Shown piece after piece: positions 45,693 through 55,676 of a stretch of 64,000 nucleotides of DNA. Where the stretch lies: contig JALGAS010000013.1 of the NCBI GenBank assembly GCA_023078685.1, positions 377,001 through 441,000 on the forward strand. Direction: 5' to 3'. Source of the stretch: Neopestalotiopsis rosae (taxonomy: Eukaryota; Ascomycota; Sordariomycetes; Amphisphaeriales; Sporocadaceae). The translations under genes were made by a program, and so were the position numbers. Each line of letters begins with the position of its first letter. Position 1 is the first letter of the stretch. The notes below the pieces were generated by a model. It saw only the letters and a program-made list of their open reading frames with translations. It searched no databases and was not told the origin of the DNA.

Positions 45693-47459
45693 ATGGAGAA
45701 GCATCTTGCGTACCTTCTCATGTTTGTAGTTTCTCTGGTATTCTACCGCTTTCTTCTGTACCCCGTTCTTATTTCTCCCTTTGCAAAAATTCCCAATGCA
45801 CAGTGGAGCTGCGGTATAAGCTCTGTTTGGCTATACTGGATCAGATGGGTTGGTAGAGAGAATTTCGAAGTGTATCAAGCACATCTGGCCAAAGGACCAC
45901 TGATTCAGCTTGCTCCCGGTTTGCTGAGCGTCAAATCTATTGACGATGGACTGAAAACGGTTTACCTGGGTGGTTTTCCTAAACCGCCGTTCTACTTCCA
46001 CGGTTTCGCCGTGTACGGGTGTGTTATAAATCTCTTCTCCTACCGAACATTACTTCATGGACAAGTCGACGGTTCTTCGCAACGGGCATCTGGAAATTTA
46101 CTAATATTGATCTCGTTGACCAGTACAGGGAACCTTTTCACCATTGTCGACAATGCCACGCATTCAACCCAGAAGAAAATCATGTCTCATGCATTCTCAA
46201 AATCCAATATCCTGGGGTCGCAATCTGCTCGGATCGCAACACGAGATGTTCTGTTCGACCGTGTTCTCCCGAAGCTTCACCAGGCAGCTATGGACGGCAA
46301 ACCCATCGAGATAATCGAGTTCAACTACAGTTACTATCTGGACACATTTGTGCAGTGGCAGTTTGGGCATTCTCTGCGGAGTAACCTGGTCGAAGACGAG
46401 CAGGAGCGAAGACTATACCTCGATGGATTCTTTGGTCCTGCGGGTTTCACCTTCTGGCAATACTACTTTCCGAAGTTGTGTGCAAATCTTCGCCGAGTCG
46501 GAATATACCTTATTCCAAAGTGGGTGGATACAGGCTTTGCGGCCGTTGAAAAGTGGAATCTGGACAAGTGCGACAAAGCCCAGGAGCTCCTCGCCAGTGG
46601 GCAAGATTTGGCCATTGAAGATCAATCGCTGCTCTTCGAAAAAGTCCTCAAAGGTATGAGCAGTGTTGACGCCAAACCACGAGAATATCCTAACCGTCTG
46701 GAACTTGCAAGTGACATGTTCTCGCTCAACTCGGGCGCCTTTGAGACGAGCGGCAACACGACTACCTACCTCTTTTACGAGATGTGCAGGCATCCTCAAT
46801 GGCAAACGCGGCTCCGGGAAGAGTTGTTAAGTCTCAGAGTACCACTCACACATGTGCCGGGAACAAGACTGGATCCTGATGACATCACCGATGCCCGGGA
46901 TCTTGAAGAATTGCCCGTGCTGCAGGCGATAATTATGGAAACTCTCCGACTGTGGCCGTCAGTACCGGGGGGCCAGCCTCGTGTGGTTCCGAAAACCTCT
47001 TCTCTTGGTGGATACCACAACATCCCGGCTGGAACAGTCGTCCAGGCCTATGCTTCAGTTTTACACCGGGAACCTGAGGTATTTCCTGACCCTTTTACTT
47101 GGAAACCGGAAAGATGGCTGGAGTCGACTAAAGAGGAACTTACTGTCATGAAGAGATGGTTTTGGGGTTTCGGAAGTGGCGGCCGCATGTGCATAGGAAG
47201 CCATTTCGCCTACTATTGTAAGTTGCGTAGTGTCTGGAACATCCAACTTGAAAAGCAAACAGATGATGTGCTAACGGTACCCAACGCAGCCATCAAGTAT
47301 TTCGTGTCTAGTGTTTATGCAAACTTCACTACGACAATACACGATCACGGAGATATGGAGCCAAACGATGGGTATCTAGCAGGACCCAAGGGACATCGGC
47401 TGGAGATTAAGTTTCACAAAGTGCAGGATGTACAAAACAACTGGCATTTGGCGACCTAA
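45693..47459 (+). CDS. Cytochrome P450 monooxygenase
   Basis: The frame is open across the whole interval (588 codons), but two stop-free introns appear to be hidden in it. One at 47218-47289 (72 nt, GTAAGT donor, GCTAAC branch, CGCAG acceptor) joins FAYY/S to IKYF. The other, near 46021-46128 (108 nt if spliced in frame, ACTAAT and TTGACC branch candidates, TACAG acceptor), joins VYG to NLFTIVDN; its exact donor is uncertain. The spliced protein is about 528 residues. Signatures: N-terminal helix (LAYLLMFVVSLVFYRFLLYP), I-helix FETSGNTTTYLFYEM, ETLRLWPSVP (ExxR), WKPERW and the haem-binding FGSGGRMCIGSHFA. ER-bound monooxygenase; substrate unknown. Neighbours suggest a nitrogen-containing small molecule. 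Confidence 0.9.
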   Translation: MEKHLAYLLMFVVSLVFYRFLLYPVLISPFAKIPNAQWSCGISSVWLYWIRWVGRENFEVYQAHLAKGPLIQLAPGLLSVKSIDDGLKTVYLGGFPKPPFYFHGFAVYGCVINLFSYRTLLHGQVDGSSQRASGNLLILISLTSTGNLFTIVDNATHSTQKKIMSHAFSKSNILGSQSARIATRDVLFDRVLPKLHQAAMDGKPIEIIEFNYSYYLDTFVQWQFGHSLRSNLVEDEQERRLYLDGFFGPAGFTFWQYYFPKLCANLRRVGIYLIPKWVDTGFAAVEKWNLDKCDKAQELLASGQDLAIEDQSLLFEKVLKGMSSVDAKPREYPNRLELASDMFSLNSGAFETSGNTTTYLFYEMCRHPQWQTRLREELLSLRVPLTHVPGTRLDPDDITDARDLEELPVLQAIIMETLRLWPSVPGGQPRVVPKTSSLGGYHNIPAGTVVQAYASVLHREPEVFPDPFTWKPERWLESTKEELTVMKRWFWGFGSGGRMCIGSHFAYYCKLRSVWNIQLEKQTDDVLTVPNAAIKYFVSSVYANFTTTIHDHGDMEPNDGYLAGPKGHRLEIKFHKVQDVQNNWHLAT

Positions 47460-47839
47460 AGACACTAAAGAGATATAGAAATGTATGTCTATGTGGCACC
47501 GAAACATGCAGGATTAAGAATTTGCAACATTGGCCACTAGATTTGCTTGCTAGTGATTGAAGTGGACTGAATCAATGTAAATAATAAAAGGAATGCATGC
47601 GCTACCCTTGGATGCACGTAGGTCTCAGCAGGCGGAAGCTGTTAAAACGAGGGAGCGCCTCTCCACCACACGTATGCATTCGGCCATTCCAGCCTGTGTA
47701 GAACCTGAACAATTCGACCGATACAACTATTGTTATACAATATATACCTATGACATCTGTAGTAAAAACCAGTCGGTCCTTTCATGATGTGTCAGTTCTA
47801 ATGGAAGTTCTCTAGCTTTGCCTATCTACGTCCTCCGAG
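47460..47839. other. Convergent spacer
   Basis: Between the P450 and the deacetylase-family gene; nothing recognised. Confidence 0.4.
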
Positions 47840-49059
47840 TCATTTGTCGTCCTGTTCCAAACCACGCCAGCGAGCAAAATCGTGCATTTTGAAATGATCT
47901 ACCATGCCTCCGAAAGTGCACCACTCGACCCCTTCATAGTCACTAACCCATTCAATAAATTTCTCAATCATGTTCAAAACATGCGGTTTCCCACTGATCT
48001 GGGGGTGCAGACTAATAGGCAACACTGATTCGTCGTGTCTCTGGCGGTAATAAAGAAAGTGAGTCTTCCACATCCTCAGAACAGCATCAGGGTCGATGAA
48101 GCCGTCGCTTCCTCCGTCCCCGGCCGAAAAGGCAGGCCAGTCGTCAAGGTGCCAATTGGCAGGGACGGTGACAATGCTAGATATCTTTGGGCTAACCGTG
48201 GGCCGCATCCACGTCTCGGCTGGCTGGGCGTAGTCTGTCGTTTGTCCGTCGTGGTTTGAATAAGGGGTGTAGTAGAGCAGACAGTCGTGATGCACTAAAG
48301 TTAAATGCGTAAGCAATTGCCTTTGTGGGTGGAATGAGTTGAAGTGGCTATTTCGAGCACCTTCTCTGAGTCTTCTCTTCTAACTCCATTTTGGCGAACA
48401 TCTTATCAGGGGCCTAATCAGAAAAGGAGACAGTCATATCGGAATTAGCTTACTATAACTGTGATCGTATTCGAGTCCTGCTTGTTCCAGGATCTCCACG
48501 GTGGAGTATGAACAGGTGAAACCTGGAGCTGTCCATCCCCTAGGCTTGAAGCCTAGAAATTCGGTCATAACGTCCAATGATTTGCGCAGAACTTCCGCCT
48601 CCTGGGTCCGAGATAGAGACGAGACATATTCGTGCGTGTATCCATGTAGACCTCTAGATGAACCAAAATTTAGTAAATGTTACTGTTCATGTTCTAGTCC
48701 ATTTTTTCTTTTGTTTGAGTTGCAGTGTGCTTCATATGAGGAAACATACATCTCATGCCCACTATCACGGATTCTTGCCACTTGTTTTGGGAACGTTTCG
48801 CATGTGTGAGCTGGCACGAACCATGTTGTTTTGATATTGTGTTTGTTTAGTAGGTCAAGAAGTCGCTCAATCCCAACAGTCGCACCAAATACACCCCTAG
48901 AGATCTTAACAGAGTCGCACTTTGAGCCATCCTGCGTATCTATCCTAGATAGGGTGTTAATGACAATGAAATAATGATCATGTGGTGGGTTGCATTGTCT
49001 TACCAGCCTGCCACAGCATCAACATCAATGCCAAAACCGAGCAGTACTTTCTTTGGCAT
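47840..49059 (-). CDS. Polysaccharide-deacetylase-fold hydrolase (HpPgdA/PuuE-like)
   Basis: Four exons joined from splice signals: 49004-49059, 48750-48944, 48454-48653 and 47840-48294. All joins are in phase, giving 301 residues. The first exon reads MPKKVLLGFGIDVDAVAGW, with the catalytic Asp pair of this family. Exon 2/3 builds DSGHEIGLHGYTHEYVSSLS, carrying the metal histidines, then FLGFKPRGWTAPGFTCSYST, and exon 4 gives MHHDCLLYYTPY, PANWHLDDWPAF and LPISLHPQISGKPHVL. This is the cytosolic NodB-fold branch that includes bacterial peptidoglycan deacetylase HpPgdA, PuuE allantoinase and cyclic imidases. It acts on C-N bonds of amides or imides, and small cyclic amides are as likely as sugars. 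No signal peptide. It is divergent from the acyltransferase-like gene. Confidence 0.85.
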
Positions 49060-49520
49060 GGTTGCTCTCATACGATAAGCTGTAGTGCTCAGAGCTCGTG
49101 CTGGTGTGTCAAAGATGTGCCACAGGTCAGCCCTGCTGTTGCTGGCGTTTGCAGTTATACCTAAAGTCTTTCACTTTCGGACAAGTAGCATGTCCCACAT
49201 ATGGTCAACAAAACTGGGCCCGATCACGTACTCATGCAAGTGTTTCATACTAAGATTTCGGGCCTAACCCGATCAAGGACAACTGGAGAGCTCATCTACC
49301 TTCCCAAATAAGGCTATATTTCAACACCGAGCCTTCTGAGCTAGTCATCCGGCCATCACAATTACCATAATCCCAAGGTAATTCATTTAATTCCAACGGC
49401 AATGGGACAGATTCATGGAAGGAAAATCACTTTATTATGCAAGTGATCGCAAGGCTTTCGGGAAGTAGCTCAGCTACGATTTGCAAGCACATGTGATCTG
49501 TCATTGCTTTCTTCCCCGTC
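49060..49520. other. Divergent promoter, deacetylase-fold hydrolase and acyltransferase-like gene
   Basis: 461 bp shared upstream region; no specific site recognised. Sharing is compatible with co-expression. Confidence 0.45.
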
Positions 49521-50582
49521 ATGTCGCTACCACGGATCGAATGCTGTGGCACACCGTACGAGATTGGACACCAACATGGAACTCAGGTTGCCGAGCTAGT
49601 CCACAAAAGCATCCGGTTCTATGCAGAGATGTTTGCTCTGTACACCGGCAAGACTTGGGCTGATATCAGACTTGTCGCAGGGCAGTTTGGCGACAACATA
49701 CAGACCAAATGGCCCCGATACTTCGAGGAAATGCAAGGCATCGCAGATGGAGCGCAATGCACTTTGGCCGACATACTTGCTCTCAATACAAGAACTGAGA
49801 TTGTCTTTGGTCTCATGGTCCCCGAAAGAGTGATCAGCGACGGTTGCACGAGCTTATACTGGGCTAGAGATCAAGACAAGAGGATGGGCCAAAATTGGGA
49901 CTGGATGGAGGAGCAAGGGCAGAATATAATCTTCTTGACGATTCATCAGCCTGGTCTGCCCATAGTCAAAATGGTAACGGAGGCTGGAATAATCGGGAAG
50001 ATTGGCATGAACTCAGCAGGTGTCGGGGTTTGCTTGAACGCTGTAAGATGCAGCGGGCACGACATTGCCAAGATACCAATCCATCTTGCACTCAGGCTGA
50101 GCTTGGAAAGCGAAACGCTATCACAAGCTGTGGACAATGTGGAGGCTATTGGCACGGCCGGTTCGGCTTTCTTGCTCCTTGCCCAAGGTGATCAGTCCAT
50201 GGGACTTGAGATAACGAACAAGACGATGAAACGCATCAGCAGGGACTCTTACGGGCGTATAATGCACACAAATCACTTGTTGCAGAAGCACGAGCTGGCT
50301 GAGGAGTGGCCCGAAGAAGATTCCTTCAGCCGTTATGAGCGCATCATCCAATTGACAGATGAATACCACCGTACCCACTTGACCGGCCTGCAGGAAAAAG
50401 ACTTACTCGGTTTCTTTGACGATCACAACGGGACGCCGTTTGCGATTTGCAGGCGACAAGAAGGAGATTGCAAAGATGCAACCTTGTTCAACATCACCAT
50501 GGACCTGGACAAGAAAACGGCGGTCGTGAGAAGAGGAAGGGTGTGCAATGTGCTAGAGGAGATCCGTCTAGACTTTTCTTAG
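49521..50582 (+). CDS. Isopenicillin-N acyltransferase-like Ntn hydrolase (AAT/PenDE family)
   Basis: 353 residues, no intron. The start MSLPRIECCGTPYEIGHQHG is the usual N-terminus of this family. The self-cleavage site and nucleophile are visible as Gly108-Cys109 in ISDGCTSLYW, after the LNTRTEIVFG motif. GQNWDWMEEQGQNIIFLTI, TEAGIIGKIGMNSAGVGVCLNA, MHTNHLLQKH and ICRRQEGDCKDATLFNITMD follow as in acyl-CoA:6-aminopenicillanate acyltransferase. The proenzyme would cut itself into alpha and beta chains. The C-terminus is LDFS, so the peroxisomal ARL of penicillin producers is missing. Many fungi have such paralogues outside penicillin clusters. The reaction is amide formation, exchange or hydrolysis on an unknown amine. 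No NRPS or IPNS gene is in the window. Confidence 0.9.
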   Translation: MSLPRIECCGTPYEIGHQHGTQVAELVHKSIRFYAEMFALYTGKTWADIRLVAGQFGDNIQTKWPRYFEEMQGIADGAQCTLADILALNTRTEIVFGLMVPERVISDGCTSLYWARDQDKRMGQNWDWMEEQGQNIIFLTIHQPGLPIVKMVTEAGIIGKIGMNSAGVGVCLNAVRCSGHDIAKIPIHLALRLSLESETLSQAVDNVEAIGTAGSAFLLLAQGDQSMGLEITNKTMKRISRDSYGRIMHTNHLLQKHELAEEWPEEDSFSRYERIIQLTDEYHRTHLTGLQEKDLLGFFDDHNGTPFAICRRQEGDCKDATLFNITMDLDKKTAVVRRGRVCNVLEEIRLDFS

Positions 50583-51041
50583 CGTATCCATAGATACAGG
50601 TACGAATGCTATGTTATCTCAGAATCCAGCTACATCAACGTGGAGGTGGCGGGTCTATCTAGTGCTAGTGGTGCTGTTCCACGCCCAACTCAGTGCTCTG
50701 GGCTAGAGCTGATCTGCGGGGCTCTGGGGCCTGTCGGGGTCGCGACTCGCCCCCAACTCTAGCGGAACTCCCCTATCAATGTACCTAGATTAGGTGTCTA
50801 TCTCTCTTCACTTTATCTTGAGGTTCAACGAGTCATCATGACACCCCACCTTGCTTTCTCTGTTTGCTATTGCTAGCTTCGGCGTCGCTCAACACGCTGC
50901 CATCCCAAACTTCTCCTCAGTGTGCTGGTAGTAGCTTGCCTCGCCCTTTCGCGTCGCTCACCAGTCCAAGATATGCAGGTTCTCATTGGGAGCTCGTCAT
51001 AGCACGGCTAATTGTGACGAGGGCTATGCCAAGAACAAAAC
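50583..51041. other. Intergenic, promoter of the Zn2Cys6 regulator
   Basis: No gene seen; short frames only. An upstream exon of the regulator cannot be excluded. Confidence 0.4.
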
Positions 51042-52655
51042 ATGGGGCAAAGATATCATGGCGCTGCTTGTAGGACTTGCCGCCGCCGCGGAAGGAAGTG
51101 TACTCGAGAGCTCCCGGTCTGCCAGTCGTGCATCGACAAGGGCAACAAGTGCGAAGGCTATGCGCTCAAATGGGCAGGCCTAGCAAGTCGAGGGTTTCTC
51201 AGCGGGCACGTCGGCATGGGTGAAGTCAGATTCAAGAGGAACCCAGGATCCAGAAAGGCTGCCGGGACCCAGGCCCAGCAGCACCAACGCACCGAGCAGT
51301 CTTTGCTGTCACCCGAACCAGCACCCCGACCATCTCCTGCCCAGGAGAGTGGTACAACACCTATTGCAGATTTGGTGACACTAGATTTCGCATCGGCAGG
51401 TCAGACAGCAAGTGATTGGCAACTCATGGAACCTGGAACCCCAGATGATATTCCCCAGAGCAATCTCATTCTTGATGAAGTGGGCTCTTTTTCTGCAGCC
51501 GTTGTACCGGAAGACGCCCCGCCGCCGCAGAATTATGAACTGCAAAATACACTCGCTGGCCCTTCAACAGCCATGAACCTCTTCCATCTTCCTGTCGAAT
51601 TGAGTTTTGTACTGGAGTACCACTTTCATGAAGCCGCAGCAAAGTTATGCGTCGACAACGACGCGTCTCGGAATCCGTACCGAGAGTACATCTATCCCCT
51701 AGCCCTGCAGAGGCCAGCACTACTCTATGCATGCGCCGCCTTGTCGTCGGTGCACTACAGTACACGGCACAAAAAGGAATCATTCCTCATAGACGCACTA
51801 CGTTTCCGAGGTAAAGCCTTGAGTCGATTGCAGGAGTCCATGTGGTGCGTGGACACATCCTTGGACGAAAGCAACCTGGCTACCTTGCTCATGCTCATCC
51901 TGTGTGATCTTTGCATGGGCGGTCATTCCAATTTTGAGACCTACTTCACCATGGCGAAGAGCTTGATCAATCTTCGTGGCCCTCTCAGGACGCCTGATAA
52001 GTTTGTCGAGCAGTACATCTCTTGGATGGACATCATGTCTTGTGCCTCTACTTTGCGAAGGCCAGTGTTTTCAATCGCGGACGTGGCTTCGCTGCACGAA
52101 GGCAACTTGGACTGGAGCCAAGACGTTGTGCCATGTGCAACAAGCCTCTTCTACGTCTTTCTCGACATTGTTTCCCTGCACAAGAATAGCCATCTTGACA
52201 CTGCCGAGGTCGATTTCCAGCTTGAATCCTTGAAAATGCGCGTCCTGACATGTCCTCCTCGCGTTGAACGCGGCATGCCCTGGTTCCATTTGACCGAAGC
52301 TTATCGTTTTGGGATCCTTCTATACACAGCTCTCCTGTTTGAAAAGACCAATGACGAGAACGAGATGATTTGGTTGGTGAGCAGCATCGTCCAGCATGCA
52401 AAGTCGATTCCTAGCCACAGTGGCTGGGCTGATCAGCTTCTTTGGCCCCTATTTCACGCTGGTCTGCGAATGTCAGACCCCAGGCAACGAGACTGGCTGA
52501 GGGGAAAACTTTCGGAAATGCAATCATCTGGAGGGTTTCGAAACGTTGCCAGCGCACAAGAAGTCCTTGAGATGTGCCGGCACCGTGAAGAGGACTCTGG
52601 GAAATACGCCGATCTTCTGGTGAAACCAGGGATTGGAGACATGATTGTGATTTAG
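51042..52655 (+). CDS. Zn2Cys6 transcription factor
   Basis: 537 residues, one exon. The DNA-binding cluster stands right at the N-terminus: CRTCRRRGRKC, TRELPVCQSC, IDKGNKC, with six cysteines correctly spaced. After a Pro/Gln/Ser linker comes a fungal-specific transcription factor domain (type 2): YPLALQRPALLYACAALSS, FRGKALSRLQESM, LATLLMLILCDLCMGG, FVEQYISWMDIMSCASTLRR. A nuclear activator or repressor. It sits between the acyltransferase-like gene and the GMC oxidoreductase and is the natural candidate for pathway-specific control of the 38-56 kb group. No membrane or targeting segments are seen. Confidence 0.9.
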   Translation: MGQRYHGAACRTCRRRGRKCTRELPVCQSCIDKGNKCEGYALKWAGLASRGFLSGHVGMGEVRFKRNPGSRKAAGTQAQQHQRTEQSLLSPEPAPRPSPAQESGTTPIADLVTLDFASAGQTASDWQLMEPGTPDDIPQSNLILDEVGSFSAAVVPEDAPPPQNYELQNTLAGPSTAMNLFHLPVELSFVLEYHFHEAAAKLCVDNDASRNPYREYIYPLALQRPALLYACAALSSVHYSTRHKKESFLIDALRFRGKALSRLQESMWCVDTSLDESNLATLLMLILCDLCMGGHSNFETYFTMAKSLINLRGPLRTPDKFVEQYISWMDIMSCASTLRRPVFSIADVASLHEGNLDWSQDVVPCATSLFYVFLDIVSLHKNSHLDTAEVDFQLESLKMRVLTCPPRVERGMPWFHLTEAYRFGILLYTALLFEKTNDENEMIWLVSSIVQHAKSIPSHSGWADQLLWPLFHAGLRMSDPRQRDWLRGKLSEMQSSGGFRNVASAQEVLEMCRHREEDSGKYADLLVKPGIGDMIVI

Positions 52656-52754
52656 TAGATCACGACACTAGGCATGTTGGTTTACCTCGAAAATATGCTT
52701 AATTCTTCGTCTAAACAACCTTTGCCGACCTATCTATATCGAGACCATCATTGA

Positions 52755-54491
52755 TTATGCCCTCAAATCCTCACGGCAACTTCTAATGAGTGATTCTGCA
52801 CACCTGGCGCCAATCAGATAAGCGTTGATTTGGGTGTGGTTGCAAGTCAGGATCGGGCATACGGAAAGATCTGCCACCTTGAGCCCTTCAATACCTTTCA
52901 CGTTGAAACACATGTCCACTACGCTCATTGAGTCCTGATCTGTACCCATTCTGCAAGTTCCAACACTGTGAAAGCCCTGGCCCAGGTTATCCTTGATGAA
53001 ATCGAGTATCGATTCGTCGTCATCTCTCCTGGGGCCATGGACTACTTCCTCAATCACGCCGTCATAAGCCTTGGCCCTGGATAAGGAGAGTGTCGTCCGA
53101 ACGGTTTCGATGGCTATTCGCTGATCGTAAGGATGGCTCAAGTAGCCGGGGTCAATCACTACCCGCAAATCCGCCTCCGACCTATTCAATGTCACAGTAC
53201 CACGGGAGAGGTTGTTTTGCAAAAGTAGTTCATGCGTTGCAAAGGCCTGTCCCGGTTCGACCGGCCCTTGATAAGCTGCATAACCGGATCCCAGCCAGAT
53301 TTCAGCAGATGGTCTCTCAGGGTGCATCAAATATTCCTTGGTCTCTTCATTAAGAGCCTCGAACTCGACTGTTCTTTGCAGGCTTTCAATCTTGGGAAAG
53401 GCGACAGCACCGCTGGTGCCGAAAACACTGAGAGGGCCTGTCTGGTCCAGTTGATATCGTGTCTCGGCAGCCTCGAGAAGGGCTCCGTCGTCGAACAAGC
53501 GACGGTGGTCGATGGCAGGATCCGTCATCCGATATTCCAAGGTGAGGATGCTATGGTCCAGCATGCCACTCCCCACACCCGGGGCGTCTTGAACAACATC
53601 AATCCCGAGTTCCATCAGCGCGGCCGTTGGGCCGATTCCGGATGATAGAAGGATCTGGGGTGAGGCTATCGTACCTCCGCACAGTACGAGCTGTTCTTTG
53701 CACAAGATGGTAGTTTCCTCGCCATCGCTATCAGACTGGCTCACAACAGCGCCACACGCCCGACGGCCTTTGAATACTAGTCGCCGCACGATGGTGTTTG
53801 GTAAAATTGTCAGGTTGGGGTGTCGCGCGCGGAAGTCTGCGTCAAGATAGGCACTGGCTGCATACGAACGTAGACCGTCACGCGTGTTGGTCTGAGCGAG
53901 GCCGACGCCGACGGGATTTCCCGAGTTAATGTCACGGCAGATGTTCATACCAATCTCTTGACATGCCTTGACGAATGTCGGAACACCTGGCGTCATTTCC
54001 CTGCCAAATCCAAGCTTGATTGGTCCACCAACACCATGATTCGATGGATCAATCTGAGCCAAATGCTCATATCCTGGCGGCGTTTTTGGATCAAAGTCCT
54101 CCATTGCCTTCATGATCGGCAACACATTCTCCCAGCGCCAGCCATGGTCTCCAGCTCTCCTGGCCCACTCATCATAGTCGGTTGCTGGACCTCGAGCCAT
54201 GGCCATATAATTTATCGCTGAGCTTCCTCCAAGTTGTCTGCCACTAATCCAGGGCAGCGACCGGCCTTTGAGACTTTCCTGGGGCGCCGTGACATGTTGC
54301 CACAGTCCTTCAGTGTCCGTTTCGAGTTGGGAGACGTATTTTCCGGGGACGAGGACATCCGGCACAATGCCAGCATCACGGCCTGCCTCCAAGACCAACA
54401 CGGAAGCGTTTGTCTCAGCAGCTAGGCGGTTGGCAATTACTGACCCAGAGGTACCACCTCCCACGATGATGTAGTCAAATTGAGAAGCCAT
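52755..54491 (-). CDS. GMC-family FAD oxidoreductase
   Basis: 578 residues from the ATG at 54491 (MASQFDYIIVGGG). The frame opens 14 codons earlier, but the dinucleotide-binding motif should lie near the start. FAD-binding is DYIIVGGGTSGSVIANRL followed by VLVLEAGRD. The GMC signatures are GRQLGGSSAINYMAMARG and CGGTIASPQILLSSGIGP. The C-terminal active-site region is GQGFHSVGTCRMG and LTCNHTQINAYLIG, with the catalytic His pair. The length suits choline dehydrogenase or aryl-alcohol-oxidase-type members. There is no signal peptide, so it is probably intracellular. It oxidises an alcohol group; substrate unknown. It converges with the Zn2Cys6 regulator, 100 bp apart. Confidence 0.92.
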   Translation of the reverse strand: MASQFDYIIVGGGTSGSVIANRLAAETNASVLVLEAGRDAGIVPDVLVPGKYVSQLETDTEGLWQHVTAPQESLKGRSLPWISGRQLGGSSAINYMAMARGPATDYDEWARRAGDHGWRWENVLPIMKAMEDFDPKTPPGYEHLAQIDPSNHGVGGPIKLGFGREMTPGVPTFVKACQEIGMNICRDINSGNPVGVGLAQTNTRDGLRSYAASAYLDADFRARHPNLTILPNTIVRRLVFKGRRACGAVVSQSDSDGEETTILCKEQLVLCGGTIASPQILLSSGIGPTAALMELGIDVVQDAPGVGSGMLDHSILTLEYRMTDPAIDHRRLFDDGALLEAAETRYQLDQTGPLSVFGTSGAVAFPKIESLQRTVEFEALNEETKEYLMHPERPSAEIWLGSGYAAYQGPVEPGQAFATHELLLQNNLSRGTVTLNRSEADLRVVIDPGYLSHPYDQRIAIETVRTTLSLSRAKAYDGVIEEVVHGPRRDDDESILDFIKDNLGQGFHSVGTCRMGTDQDSMSVVDMCFNVKGIEGLKVADLSVCPILTCNHTQINAYLIGARCAESLIRSCREDLRA

Positions 54492-55181
54492 GTCTATTAG
54501 GGGTAATTCGTATCGTTCAAAGCAATGTATCAAGAGGGATATGTGACGCGATTGACAGCCGCGGATTGTTTTTGATTGTCTTCGATTGCGTTCAAAGATA
54601 ACATTGAGATTTCAGGAGTTTTGAGGGACTATTGTTATCAGACGGGCTTGATGCAGACCATCTACACCGTATTGCGAACAGGCGGATGAGCTAGTCCTGA
54701 TAAAGGCAAGCAGTGAGCATCGAAGTGAGAAGATGAGTTGGAAGATTGGCTATATCTGCAAGCTGCTGCTCACATTCAGGCCAAATCGGGTATAAACTTA
54801 CGTCCTACCCCAGACTAATCGGGCATATTTCGTGGAATGATTTCGTCCTTTATTGATAAGTCTTGATAAGTAGAACTCGTAAATCATCGACCAATGATTC
54901 AAACACTAAAAACTCCATAATTCAAAAATGCAATTTTGGAAAGTATCTGCTCACAACATCACTTTCCCCGGAGTCTTGCGACCACCACAAGCTTTCTTAT
55001 CTAGGGTAGTTGCATGGGAGGGTTTGCTTGTGATCATTATTGTCGTCATTTCTCAGAGGTCCCAGATTGTATGAAAGTCATTGACTCTCGTAAAATATTT
55101 TTACATGATCAATGAGATATAAATCAAGATAAAAACATAAAGGTCCATTCCGCTCGGGTAAGCGTGACATCCAACTAATAC
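54492..55181. other. Intergenic, GMC promoter and 3' end of the Rid-family gene
   Basis: No gene seen; AT-rich near 55080-55140. Confidence 0.4.
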
Positions 55182-55676
55182 TCAAGTGTGCTTCTTATAT
55201 GCCGCTTGAACTTGAACCTCCACTAGACACTTTGGTGGAAACAGGGCGGCCACGCATATCGCAGCCCATGCCGGTTTGTTCAGATTCAAATAACGTCTCG
55301 CCACAGCCGCGATCTCCAACTGATCCTGCTGCGGCACTACACCGACGTGAAAAGACGTAATGTTGAACACGCCCTCCCAAAGCTCCTGGGAGGACAGGTC
55401 GGGACGGGCGGCCGATAGAGACTTTTCGATGTTCTTGAGCGCGAGTTCGAATTGCTCGGCATGTCCGCCGCCGAACTGCTCGTTGCTGGCGCCCGAGGGG
55501 TGAAAGGGCGAGTAGTCGGCGGCCTCGCCAATCTGGCCGGACGTGGCGACGATGGAGATGTTGGACACGTCAAACGAACTGGCGGCGCTGATGTTGAAGA
55601 CATCGCCCAGGGTTGCGTAGCCTGGGTAATCATGGTTCTTGATGAGAGAAGGCATGATTGCTGCTGATGTTGTCAA
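55182..55676 (-). CDS. Rid/YjgF/YER057c-family protein
   Basis: 164 residues, one exon; an internal Met at residue 8 (MPSLIKNHDYPGYATLGDVF) is an alternative start. The family core is seen as VSNISIVATSGQIGE, GGGHAEQFELALKNIEKSLSA, and the end ...LFPPKCLVEVQVQAAY. The fold is the small trimeric Rid barrel. Classic RidA enzymes hydrolyse reactive enamines/imines using an Arg in the segment before the LP motif. Here that segment reads NLNKPAWAAICVAALFPP, with Trp where the Arg is expected, so it may not be a standard imine deaminase. Secondary-metabolism gene groups often include such non-RidA members. It lies beside the GMC oxidoreductase. Confidence 0.8.
   Translation of the reverse strand: MTTSAAIMPSLIKNHDYPGYATLGDVFNISAASSFDVSNISIVATSGQIGEAADYSPFHPSGASNEQFGGGHAEQFELALKNIEKSLSAARPDLSSQELWEGVFNITSFHVGVVPQQDQLEIAAVARRYLNLNKPAWAAICVAALFPPKCLVEVQVQAAYKKHT

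Noticed and set aside
49521..50582. Idea that this marks a penicillin gene cluster
   Set aside because: No NRPS or isopenicillin N synthase gene in the window, and the peroxisomal tail is missing.
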